NCBI RefSeq assembly: GCF_028858725.1
Contig: NC_084773.1
Coordinates: forward strand, 8,794,350 to 8,858,349
Origin: Colius striatus
Lineage: Eukaryota; Chordata; Aves; Coliiformes; Coliidae
Length of the DNA stretch: 64,000 nt
Direction: 5' to 3'
The translations under genes were made by a program, and so were the position numbers. The notes beneath the pieces were generated by a model. The model was not told the DNA's origin and did no database searches. It saw only the letters and a list, made by a program, of their open reading frames with translations. This document shows, piece by piece, positions 1 through 12,167 of this stretch (its first letter is position 1; every line of letters starts with the position of its first letter).

Positions 1-3000
1 ATGCTGTTAAGAATGAAATAAAAAGTAGTGATAGTTCCAGAGTCCATGCACTTATTTACACTTGCGCTGAATCACACATAGTGCATAAATCTTCCTCATC
101 AATGAAGTGCCTTGTAAAACCTCTAAAATCTATATTTAGCAACATTAGGCAAGACATACTATAATCTGAACATCAGGAATTATAGAGACTATATTATATT
201 CAAGCTATTTCAATGCATTTTTTTCCATCAAAGTATCCTCAGGAAAATATTTTGACAACTTATAGGGGAAAAAGAAATTAAAGGAAGAAACAGATTTTAA
301 AATGAAAGCTGCTATTTTTACGATTATTTATATTTGGTGCATTTAATTAAAAACTTGGGAAAGAATCTCCTAAAGAAGTTCCACTTAAATAGAATATCTC
401 AGTATCCTGGTAAAAATATAAAATTCATACTAGTAAAAAACATTTGCAGTTAACAGAATCAGTTTTCACATAAAACTTCATGACTTTTAAGTCTTTCATA
501 ATGATGTAATTTAAAGTGAGGCCTTATTTTAAAATAGTTACATATAACCATGTGACTCAAAGAGACTTGACTACATAACTATTTGGCTTGATGCCTACAT
601 CTCTTCTACTTAGTTGTATAGACCACTTGTCATTGCCTACAAAGACAGTCAATTTGTCAGACATTTGCTTTAATTCTTTGTCTTCTTTAAAATATTCTTC
701 ATATACATCCTGGTCATCAATATCATATATCTGACTGGAGGATGGAAATTCATTTGTGTCTCCATCTTATTTCCTTTGCATGCAATCCTCCCGGGTCTTA
801 TAGGATGTACTTAATAAGAACCACATTATTCTGCTAAAGGAAGTCCTTGAGCAGACTTTGAGAAGCAGTATGGCAAATTAGTTTCAGAATGTGGAAGGTC
901 AGATTGGAAATAAAAACTGCAGTTATCTGCAGTATTTCTGCAGTTCAGAATGTAAGAAAAAGAGGCTTCATTTTCAAGAAACGATTGGTTTGGTTTTTTT
1001 TCCTTTAGAAAGCTGGGCTACTTTATCTATAAACAATGATGTTTTATACATTAGCTGAAATTAATTAAAATTAGCTTTTAGTTAAATTCACATTTTCAAT
1101 ATATGATCAAACATATTTCTCTTCCAAGTGTATACAAATGCCTTTCCTGTCACAAACTCAGAATACTATTTGCAAACAATTCTATACCATTCAAATATTT
1201 AAACTTAAAAGTGTGTTTGAGTTTGAACATAAATCGCCCTTCAGTTGGCTGGAAATGCTAGGTTTATAGCTGTCCTTGCAACTTTAATTCTGCCCCCTGG
1301 TGTCTATAAATTATGGTTATTTCAAACTAATGATCACACATTATTTTTCACTCTGGGGATCTCAGTGTCATTCTGTTCACAGGCTAAATGTTTCTTACAG
1401 ACTAAACTTGTCTTTCAATACTATTAAAGTTTTAAAAACTCTGCTTTTGCTAAGCATTTGCCTCTTGTACTTCCCTGTGCTGCTTATCACTGTATCTGGA
1501 TACCTCTAGAACACTAACAGACTGCTTTCTGCATCTTCTTTGTGATACAGAACGAGTATTACTATCTCTGGGGGAAAGACGGTGCACAGACACCGGGCAC
1601 AGTTTCAAAGTCTTTGTTTATTGATGTCTCGGTCATTTGCTCTAATGCATTAGGCTTACTTCTGTAAAGTTGTTCTGCTTTTACAGCCCTTTTCATTTTT
1701 GAAACAGTTGTACAGACTTGAACATGTTGTATTTGACACATCTCTATAAAATAAAATAAAATTGTACATTTACCTCATTTGGAAGATGTTAAAAGGTAAT
1801 TTTTGCTTAGACAGCCCAGAGAACTGTTAGAAACAGTGTAAAACTCAGAACCACTCCTAGTGCATTGGTTTTGCTCCTGATGACCAGATATTTTACTACC
1901 ATAATGGTGGGGTTTTCCTTTCTCTGACATACTGTGAATGTTCTGTATATCTGAAACAGGTGATGCCTGAAATAAACGTAACTTCACATAATAAGTATAT
2001 TTTGGTCTACAGAATTTGTTAGCACATAAGAAATCTGTAGCAAAAGAATGAATAGGGCTAAATTGATCAATAAGATTATTGCTTATTTCTCCCACAGTCA
2101 CTGTCTACAGTGGCGAGGTGTTACAGAAAATGTAATAAATGGCTCTATATCTGTAATGTACCAAAAAGGGCACCAAAATAAAACTTATATGAGCTACTCC
2201 AAATCTGGCAATTCCTAGCTTCCAGACCTTTGCCTTATACTGTAATGTTCATTTAAGGAAGTAATTTTGTTGACTTGCAGCATATATTTTCTATACTTAG
2301 GACAAAAGTTACAGACAACTTTAATGATGGCTTCCGAATAACAGAAGCAAAGTTTGAGCTTTTAGGAGTGACAGTTGAAGTACAGTTGAAAGTGACAGTT
2401 GAAAACCTGTGGTGATCACTTCCAAATACAGTGTTGTGGACTGAAAGGAATATCTGCTAGTTTGTACGTCTGAGCAAATTAAAGCATTTTGGTTCCCTTT
2501 GTTGTTAAGACACAGTGAAAAATAAATTCATCACTTACTCTGTGACAAAATCCAAGTTCCCTCTCTGGAGTTGGCCATGAAAACTAAAAACCAATGAAAA
2601 TAGGGGGTTTTATTTTTTAAACCTAACAGCTTTTTCTCCTCATTTTGAAATGGATCTGTTAAAAAAAACAGATGGATTTACAAGGAGCCATTTTGCTGAT
2701 TTCACAGTTAGGTGACATACAGCTTGGAGGAGCCTGAGCAAAGCATACGGTCAGGTTAAAAATATCAGATCTACTCTTTGTTGTTACCCTCTGGTTTTCA
2801 ATCACACAGACCTCAAAGGATTTCTCATTATCTGTTCTAACATCAGTGAACTAGAATCATCTACAAATTTCAACTAATTTTTTTTTCTTTTTTCCTAGAA
2901 TCAATGACTGCATCATTAAGACCCATTAATAGTCTCAGGTCTATCAAAACTCTCCCATTTTCTTCGGCAAGAGCAGATTAATACTATGAAAACTCTAATT

Positions 3001-4327
3001 TGCTCTGCAGTAGTGAGGTTTTAAGTTTTGTGTGTGTATTTCATTTTCCTCAATGATAAAAAACTATTATAATCTCGATTTGGTTCTTAACATTTTGGAG
3101 TGCAAGGACAGCAAAAGTCATGTTTGATTTTACATTGACACTAGAATAAGAAAAAAACCACAATATTTCCCTTACAAATCTAAAAAAACCCAAAAACAAT
3201 CCCCCCCAAAAAAAACCTAATAAAAATCTGGGACTAAATTTGGTCAAAACTTTGACATAATAATAACCTTTCCAACATATTCTCATATATAGGAAGAAAT
3301 AAGTAATCCATGTTTCTAAATTGTTTTAATGACCTCAGATGAAAATTACAAAAGTGCAAAGCAAGTATAATTGTTGTTATTATGATGAAAACATCTAGTT
3401 CTACTCACTATGTTCATTGCCTTAAGTAACACAGTGGGTAGCCTGTTATTACTAAAGGAATAAACTTTTTCATCAAACACTCTTTATAAAAATATTTCCC
3501 TGGAAATGTAACACAGCATGTAGCAAGACTACTACAATTTTCCATCAACTATGAGTACAAGTAGCATAGGTACTGTATTTAGATAATTTTACTTGAGCTT
3601 TTTGGCAATAGTTCCTCTCAAGGAAACCTACATTAACCTGAAATTTAGAGTCTGTTATCCCCAGGCCAGCTTCATTGGAATTTTTAATACGGCACTGTCT
3701 ATTCAACAGTTGTGTGTAAAACGCCAATAAACTGGCCAGAAAAGAGCTGAAGGGCTAATTGCCTTTTAACTCCACTGTGATGATAAAGTCACGCAGAAAG
3801 AAAGGAAAAACTCCCACTGCTTTAACAAGTTTATCTGACTGCCACTTTAACATTCTCTGTCTGCATGCACTTTAGTGCATTCACCAATAAAAGGATAAAA
3901 GCATTCAAAATTCTATACCCTCAATAACTAAGAAAGTCCAGATTCAAAACGTCTGCTCTGCTGGAATCAGCCCATCAGGTCAGCTAGCTTTTTGCATGGT
4001 ACTTGACTTTAACTATACAGCATATACCAAAAAAAATCTTTCCTTTTGATTCAAAAGATTATAAATCCTTAGGAAACTGGAGTGAGAGAAAAGGAAGGAT
4101 ACTGTTTTGAAATAATAATAAAAAGCAGAAACTGCTTCTCATGGATGAGGAGTGAAATTGTGTCAATCAAGTCAGTGATGAAATTTCCATTGACTTTAAT
4201 AGGTCAAAGACTTAATTTAAAAATAATATATAAATAATCCTCTTTATAATAGAGGATAACATAGTATTATTTAATTTAAAATGCTAGATAAATAGGTACT
4301 TTCAATTGTATATTATATTAATTGTAT

Positions 4328-4355
4328 ATATATACTATATATATATAGTATATAT
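4328..4355. repeat. Perfect 28-bp AT palindrome
   Basis: ATATATAC and GTATATAT flank an alternating TA centre. The palindrome is perfect from 4,328 to 4,355, centred at 4,341.5, and lies in a longer AT-rich run (about 4,300-4,365). Such sites can extrude as cruciforms and are often unstable. It is most simply a decayed TA microsatellite. Confidence 0.8.
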
Positions 4356-7300
4356 TTTATATTCTTTTCCATACTTCTCTCTTTAAAAACCCAGTTTTAT
4401 AAATACACTCTTTTTCATCTGACTGTGAATGAGATTTTCTACCTAACTCTGTTTTTCTGTACTTTTTGCACAGTGTCATTTCTTATTAATCCATAATTAA
4501 AAGTAGGCATCAAGAAATGTTAGTTAAGGAAGTCAATATTTACAGATAAAAGGTGTATTTTCCTTTGCCAGCTGACAACTATTCCTGTTCTACTTGATTC
4601 CACAAAATAAGGTTATTGAAAGGCATTTCACCGAATGATTGAAAGGAAGAAACTAGTGGTCATGTCATTTTCTGCTAGAACTGTATTTTCACTTTGAACG
4701 AAGAAGGGATACAATCAGCTCTGATATTGAATTGACCTGTTCCAGTTAATAAAATAAAAGCAGCGGTAAAGGCATTGTGATTGCCAGCTGCAAATCACTG
4801 GGTGTTGTTTTCTATTAAAAACCTCTTCCATGTTTTTCTTATTGTAACCTGGAAAGTGTACAAAATTTGAAATCCAAAGGAATTTCTATAGAAAAGAATA
4901 CTGTTAACACCAAAGTTCTTCAAGTACTCACCAAAGCAAATGGTGTATCATATTACAGTAAAATTTAAAAGCAGAAATTCAAACTAAAAATGAAGTGTCC
5001 CTCAAAACAGACTTATATGCATCAGAGTCTATGCATTAATGTACTTATTTCTATACAGTTCTGCATTTCCCTCTCCATCACTTCATAATTTGTTCCAGAT
5101 TTTGTTATTTCTTTGACATTTGAAGGTACATTGTTCCACATTTGGGTGATGAAAGACTGAAATAGATGGAAGTACAGTGAAATCTTAGAGGAAGAATAAA
5201 AATTAAAATGAAGTTAAATTTTAAATTTATAAAGTAGCAAGAAAACAAAAGAAAATTTAGTGCTCTGGGAGACCCAGAATGATCATGGTCACAGCGTAAG
5301 ACAAGTAATTTTGCTATCCTTCCAAATTTAAAATGCCAATACCTAAGAGAAGTAATGAATTTATCCACAACAATACACTACTTTCAGGTTGTCAATGCAG
5401 TTTAGAGGTATTCTTAAAGCTTAGATCTTTGTTACTAGATTAGAAGGCAAAGTAAACTAAAAGATCAAGCTAATCTAGGATAAACTTCTTTTCCACAGTT
5501 CAAAGGCATTGGTATATCCACAGGTTCAATTGCAATTTTCTTTGAAGATGTGCCTTAAAGTTCATTAAAGAAATTTCACTGACATGAACTGATTTCAATC
5601 TTAAAAAGATAATGCAAGAGCTTCATCACCAGAAAGAACCTGACATAGTGACTTTGAAGCTTTTTCAGGTCATACTAGATTTTTCTTAATTCTCCCACTA
5701 AAATCCTTTTAGAAATAGCTCTCAGTGTTGTTTAAATCTTTAAGAAAACTTTAAAAATTAAATTTAAAAAAACCATTGAAAACACAGATTTCTAAAAGTC
5801 CAGTGAAAAATCATTATTTAATTCTTTCTACAGAATTAAACTCTGCATCATTGATTTCTTCCCCCTCATTGACTCTTATTATTTCCAGGTTGTAGTGCAT
5901 ATAGTGAACTGTCAGTTGCTTATGCAGAATCTAATTTGCACATAGAGCTTTGCAAAGAAATAACAGTCAAGAACTGCAGTCTTTAATAATGTAATGTTTA
6001 GAAAGATGTACACAGCCTTGTCTTAGTAACAGATACTCCTGTGTTGATTATAATGTTAAGAGAAAACACTGTTTAAGATTTTCTCAACCTTTGTTGAAAC
6101 CAAGAGAGATATATTTGCTCATTATAATTCCAGAGTTATACTTGGTCATTAAGATATACATTTGTCTTTTTACTGTAGGGTGAATGCTAATCTCCTTATT
6201 CAGAAAAAAACCACTAATTGCTGGTATGACAGTATTTGGAATGGGACTTCCATTAACAAAGTAGCTGAAGGAGAAGCCTGCCTAGAGAATGGGACTCCAC
6301 ATATTTTCAAGATTTGTTATGAAATAGCTTGCAATGTATTACAATTACAAACTTATTTTTAGTACATAAATCTGTACTGCTGATATGAAAAAAAAAAAAC
6401 CCCCCCCACAAAAAACTTCCCAAATCAAGGGCAAGAATATCAGCATCAGTTTTCAGAATAACCAGATACCCTCTAACTTTCTAGCAGAACAAGCTGTAGT
6501 TCCTAGGTAAGTACCACAAAATGGTATTCTGGAATTTCATTTGATTTCATGTTGATTCAAAATACTAATGTACTGACCAGATTCTTTCAAATAAAGACCC
6601 CATCATGAAATCTGACAGCTATTATTTTGTAAATGTTGCTGATGCATGGAACTTGCCTTCTTGGACAAATTCTACAAATTCTAGGTCAATTAAATACTTC
6701 CATTGTCTCAAAAAAAATGCATACAGGACAAGTCTAATATTCTGGCAGTATTCTACTTGACCTTTAAGTTATTCTACCTTGAACCTTTATGAGAAAATCT
6801 TAAATGAAGAACAGACATCTGCACAAAAGTTTAGTTGAAACACATCATCCTTGGCTTTTTGATGTATCCTTTGTTACTCTTTTCTCTTCATAAAAGCACA
6901 CAGCTGTCTCTTTAAGCCAATTTATTTTATTTACTTTGCTTTTCTGAGTTCTAGATTTTATCTTGTAGATGGAAAAAAAAAATGACAGGACTACCTGTCA
7001 ATGTTGAAAAAGCTGTCGGGCAACGTAGTAAAAGCTGTCAGGCTATGTAGTTCACTCAAGGAAATAGTTTTATCAGAATAGTGGAATTGATTACAAAATA
7101 ATTATTTTAAAAATTCCACTGAAATTCATATTGAAGCTTTGGCCATTTAGCAAATCTCTTGCTTCATATTTCACCTCTTACAGTGATGAACAAGCAAATA
7201 TTTTACTTTTTAAAAAGACACTGATAAACTGATCCTTCTTTCTGTCACTTAGCTTGTTAACTGCACAATACAATTAAAGCCTAGGCACACATTGCCATTT

Positions 7301-8966
7301 AAAAAAAAAAATAAAGGAGTTTTCAAAAGTTTGTCTATCTTGCATACAATCTACTGAATGAGTATTGCACTCATACAGAAAATGCTACAGTGCAACACTG
7401 TTATCAACTAATGTGTCAAAACAAACAAAATGAAAAAAGTTCCAGAATTGTTATCTGTTCAGCTTGAAGCTTTCACCTTCTTATGTATTAGACATGATAT
7501 AGTCCTTATTTCTGCATATTTTCTATTTTCCCAAGGACTCCAGCCTCAATCAGTACATGTAATGATGTCAATCCCCTACCCATGACCACCTACGCAACAC
7601 TTTTGATATATCCTATCTTCAAACTTGGTTAATTGAATGCTATTCAAACACTACTATCAACATAAAACTATTACTTTTTGTTCAGGCTTTTCTAGGGCAT
7701 TTTTTATGAGATGATTGCATTCATTTACCCAAGTATCAGCATCCACTACTTAGTTGACTTATAGTTATCCTCACGTCTCTGGACTCTTCAGGTAGTACCA
7801 TTCAGGACTTTGTTCAGCTAGTTCCAATTTCCCCTCAGTCTTCTGTATTCAATCATTCTTATTCATATACTTCAGCTTCCACCATGCTCTCCAATCCCCA
7901 TCTCACAATGCCTCCTTCACAGTGTAGAAGTCTCATTTCTCCTTGTCTCCTGAACCACCAACCATTATTCTCACCTGCTTGCACAGCTACCTCTATCAGC
8001 TAAAAGAAAAGATTTCTTTATAGGAAAGGTCAGACAACCTTTAAAAGAAGAAAGGATACTAGGCAGGTCTGTAAAGTGAGAATACATATAGTGCAGATAA
8101 AGGAACTCATACTACTGCCTTATTTTAATAACCTACTTAATTTATTTCTTTTTGTTGTCAGAACCAAAACATGAATTTTGAAGTGCTGTAATTATAAAAT
8201 AAAAATACATGGAGTATCTTGGTTGATAATTATTTGTTAAAACAGATGAAAAGCTCAATTTAAAAAAAACAGCAGAACAACCAAATATTGTAAATGTTTA
8301 TTTGAATAAAAAATAATATCAGTTTAATATATTGGTGTAATTTAATTCACATATTGATATATTTTCACATATTTATATAAATTTTCATAAACTGATATAA
8401 TTTGAGGGTTCTTCTTGCTAAGGACTAAAAAACTCCTCCAGCATAATAGGAATAAAAAGTTGTTGTATACATAAACATTTGATAGAAGGAAAAAGGAAAT
8501 ACAACACTTTCAAGCTAAGGTATTGCCAGAGATACTGTCCCTATTTAGAGATGATTAAATATATTTAAAGATATCTTAATAACTAAACTGAGATTTTGCA
8601 TTTAAATTTTAAAAAAATATAGTACTGTACAAAATTAAGTTAGTATTACAATTAATCACAAAACAGGTCGACAAAAATAATAAATATAACAATTTATAAA
8701 TAGATCCCATTTAAAAGTTAGTTTATGAAGTATAAATTTATCAAAAAGATAACAGTATTAATAGTAATTAATGCTACATAATGAGGTAAAGATGCAATCA
8801 AAGGCCTCTCAGAGGAACAAAATACATAAACTGTATACATTATACTTAAAGAGAATGAGCTGCTTGAATAACACACTTATGCTTCAGCAGCAAAGGTAAA
8901 ACTTCCCTTTATAGTTTGATGTAAAAAGTAAATGATTGATTTTCAATTTACAATGACAGATTGTAG

Positions 8967-9016
8967 ATCACACCTTCATACCTAGCTGGATGAATTCCAG
9001 TTTTCATAGGTGTGAT
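8967..9016. repeat. Two-step hairpin
   Basis: ATCACACCT (8,967-8,975) pairs perfectly with AGGTGTGAT (9,008-9,016). Inside, CTGGA (8,986-8,990) pairs with TCCAG (8,996-9,000) around a 5-nt loop. Unpaired internal arms are about 10 and 7 nt. Only 180 bp separate it from the hairpin at 9.2 kb. Confidence 0.6.
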
Positions 9017-9191
9017 ATCACTATCAGTATTTTTACCACAGACAAATAATTGACCAGTGACATCACACTCCATTGATTTTGAGTCCACGGACTGCCATGT
9101 GTCTAATACTACACTCTACCATGAGGCCCTTTAAAGCATTTCCTTTTAATTTTTTTTTTTTTACTCTGTTAGCTGGGTTATTAACTGTATT

Positions 9192-9229
9192 AGCAGTATT
9201 TCCTATTCTGCATATAGGAAATACCTGCT
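9192..9229. repeat. Near-perfect short hairpin
   Basis: GTATTTCCTAT (9,196-9,206) and ATAGGAAATAC (9,214-9,224) are perfect reverse complements around a 7-nt loop. With one bulged base the stem extends outward by the AGCAG/CTGCT pair to about 16 bp. It is too short for a standard pre-miRNA. Confidence 0.7.
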
Positions 9230-12111
9230 CATAACAGTAATACCTTGTCCTGTAGAAAAAACTGAAAGGAAACTATCCACTATCCTACACTCCATAAATA
9301 CATCAAACTTTTAGGCACATAACAGTAAGACCCTGCAATCCTTGGTTAATACCAGATAGATCTCTTTTAGAGTATATTGCCTTCTTCTACACATATCCCA
9401 CCACTAAATTTGATTCAACTTATTCCTGTCTGAAATTAATTAATGGTTACTGGCTATTATTTAACTTATTGAATATGAGTGTTTACTATAGCAGGATAAA
9501 AAAGGACTAAGAAGAAATTACGGGAATCACGGCCCCCTGAAATATAAGTATTTGTCAGATTTTAACTTAATTATAAAATTAAAATAGAAACTATTTTAAA
9601 ATCAGATCTATTTGCTGACAAATAGAATTGTCTACAATGTCTGTTGAACTTAAATGTATTACCTTATTTTTTAGCGCAAGGACCGTTCATAAAAATATAA
9701 ACACAGTTTATCTTCCATGGGCTCTTGGGAATTATTGTTCTTTTACTAAGATACTATATATTTTATTCCATGCTATGAAAATTCAACCTTATTAAATTAA
9801 TGCCTCACATAAAATTAAAAACTGTTGGTGCCTAAGGATAATGGTGTAAGAAGGATTACTTTGGTAGCATATTGCATTTCTCTTAACTTTTAGCCTATTA
9901 ATTTCTGCATCAGAATTTCATTTTTGTGAACGGTGTCAGCAGATATTTTTTTTTTCCTTTTTAAAAAAAATTCTATTAATGAAGTAAAATAACAGAAGGC
10001 TTTATCAACTTAAAATTTCAAATGTAAAAAAGCTCAAAACACTTTATAATCCATTCATCACCATGAGATTATCACAGCATGAAACTCCAGTAAAGTCCAG
10101 GATACATTGTCACACTGAAATTATATTTTTATATAATAAATATAATATAATAAATATAACTATATTAATTAAATATTTTAAAGGTGCATCTTTATTTCTA
10201 CAAAAATTACTTTTAAGTAATAGAAACTTCAAGATGCACTTAGCTGTAGATAAGTTACATTTAGAATTGCAAAGAAATTTCTCTTTTCCTCTTAGAAGAA
10301 CATGAAGAAATATATGCATCTGAAAATATTTTATTTATAAAAATTTAGTCATCTCATTTCTGGGTCATCTCTGTACCACAAACAGATGCAGGAATGTATA
10401 ATATTCAGCGTAGACATGACTAAAAATGAAAGGCAACAGAGTATAAGCCAGAGACAAATTCTTTCCCAGCATTAATTCCACTCTTTTTTCCTCCACCATG
10501 CATTCTTGCCCCTTCTACAATAGTCCTTGAAGTTTAGCAGCCTGAAATCATATGTCTGTCCTTTAAGCTGCTAGGTATGTGGAAATAAAGTTTTTAGGAG
10601 ACCCATAAAATCAAACAAGATCAGACTAAATTATCTGCTGCTGATCTGCACTGATACATTACTGCTAGTCACTAAACCAGACAGTTTAGGTTCTGGAAAA
10701 AAAAAATCAAGGGGCAATGAACCATGATATGCAACTTCACTGAAAGCTAGTTAAGCACACTATGAGACAGAAAATGCATTTCTGACCCCCTTGGTTGTGA
10801 ACTTGGAAAACAGTAAGAGTGATAATTACCTTTTTAGCACTAGCAGAGATCAACCAGGTATTACAGCATGAAAGCTCTTTCATTACACAAACTGATCTCA
10901 TACTGACTAGGAATGAATTCAGCTATTTTTTTAATTCTAGGATACAAATTATGCCAGACAAAATGTACAGAAGCCTACCTCTATACAAGCAAATAAATTC
11001 ACAATGTTATGTCAGTGTAGATATCTTCTCCTATATACCAAGGAGCTGAGATCAGGTCAAAATGTGGTTGTTGGACTTTCACTGCTACTTCTCTTCGTTT
11101 TGGAAGATAGTGTATCAGGCATTGCTTTATCTACCTCCTACTATAGAGTGGTAACTCAGCAACTATGTTTTCTTGTCAATTCCCTCCTCTTTCTCACACA
11201 CAGTCTGTCTTAGATTTATACTTTTTAAGGCAATGAAAGGACTGTAGCAGACATTTAAACATCATGTTCCAAATCTTTTCAGATCATCTGCTAATTCTAA
11301 ATGAAATTGAACTCCCTTATATTTGCTATTAAAAACACTATGAAAAGCTGTGTAAAAACTAAATATTCATTATAGATTTGTGCATGAGCTTCCAGAGTAA
11401 TGTCTTGATCTTTGAGGCCAGTATTCTGCAGATGGTGAGCAAGCTAAATCTTCCATAATTTTTAACAAAATTCTTAATACTTCTTCATGTCTTTTGCTTT
11501 ATACAATTTCCCTCATGGTTAAAGCCATGAGAAAACAATTGATAATGCCAAAGTCTCTCCATGACACTGTGCATAATGTATCTTCAAGTGATTCTTTCAG
11601 CAGATCCAAAATTTTTTATTTGGAACACTGCATCTGAAATGAATGTTTCAGAATGACGGAATCCAATACAACTTTGTGACGTCTAATTGTCTTCCCTGTT
11701 ACAAATTTCTCATCTGTCCTGTGATCTCCTAATATTGAAGTATCCACCTTTGATATAATATCTTAGCTTCTTTATGGGCTCAATTTAATTACCAACATTT
11801 AGAAACCGTTTTCGCTCTAATAAAATAATACTTCTTTATTGTTGTTCCAATACATATATCAACTGTGTCCTCAAAGACTCCAAGAATTTTGGCTATGAGA
11901 ATAAGCATCTTTTAAGTCTTTGATTCTTTGGATACTTATCTTCTCTGAGTACCTCAAGGAAAATAAGGAAATAACTCAGCTTTGAACTGCTTTTACCAAG
12001 ACCTCTAAATAGCAAACAAAAAATACTTGACTGAGATATCCTATGTCTTCATCCTTTTTTTAAAATATTTGCTAGAAATACATTGCATTGGTTTGTTTTT
12101 TTCTTTTTCAG

Positions 12112-12167
12112 TATAAAGTGAAAGAAAAAGCAACCACCACAGATTGTTTTACAAAGGAAATGATGAG
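12112..12167 (+). other. Orphan exon-like segment (plus strand)
   Basis: A strong acceptor (TTTTTTTCTTTTTCAG ending at 12,111) and a strong donor (GAG|GTAAGA at 12,167|12,168) bracket 56 nt. The segment is open in one frame (YKVKEKATTTDCFTKEMM). I recognise no protein and see no partner exon nearby. It could be an exon of a long non-coding RNA, a pseudo-exon, or chance. Confidence refers to its being a real exon. Confidence 0.25.

Larger units (their letters stand above)
1..12111. other. Gene-free downstream flank of ERC2 (far end)
   Basis: AT-rich sequence with short chance frames only, the longest 108 codons on the minus strand at 1,775-2,101 with no known motif. It contains the palindrome at 4.33 kb and the hairpins at 9.0 and 9.2 kb. 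A degenerate AT-rich repeat-like stretch with 'ttcacatattgata' themes lies at 8,295-8,405. No CpG island, promoter, exon or intact repeat family was recognised. Confidence 0.6.

Noticed and set aside
4160..4215. 'TTCCATTGACTTTAATAGG' phrase, and a similar one near 36,872
   Set aside because: It recalls a phrase common in reptile repeats, but it is too short and decayed to assign to a family.
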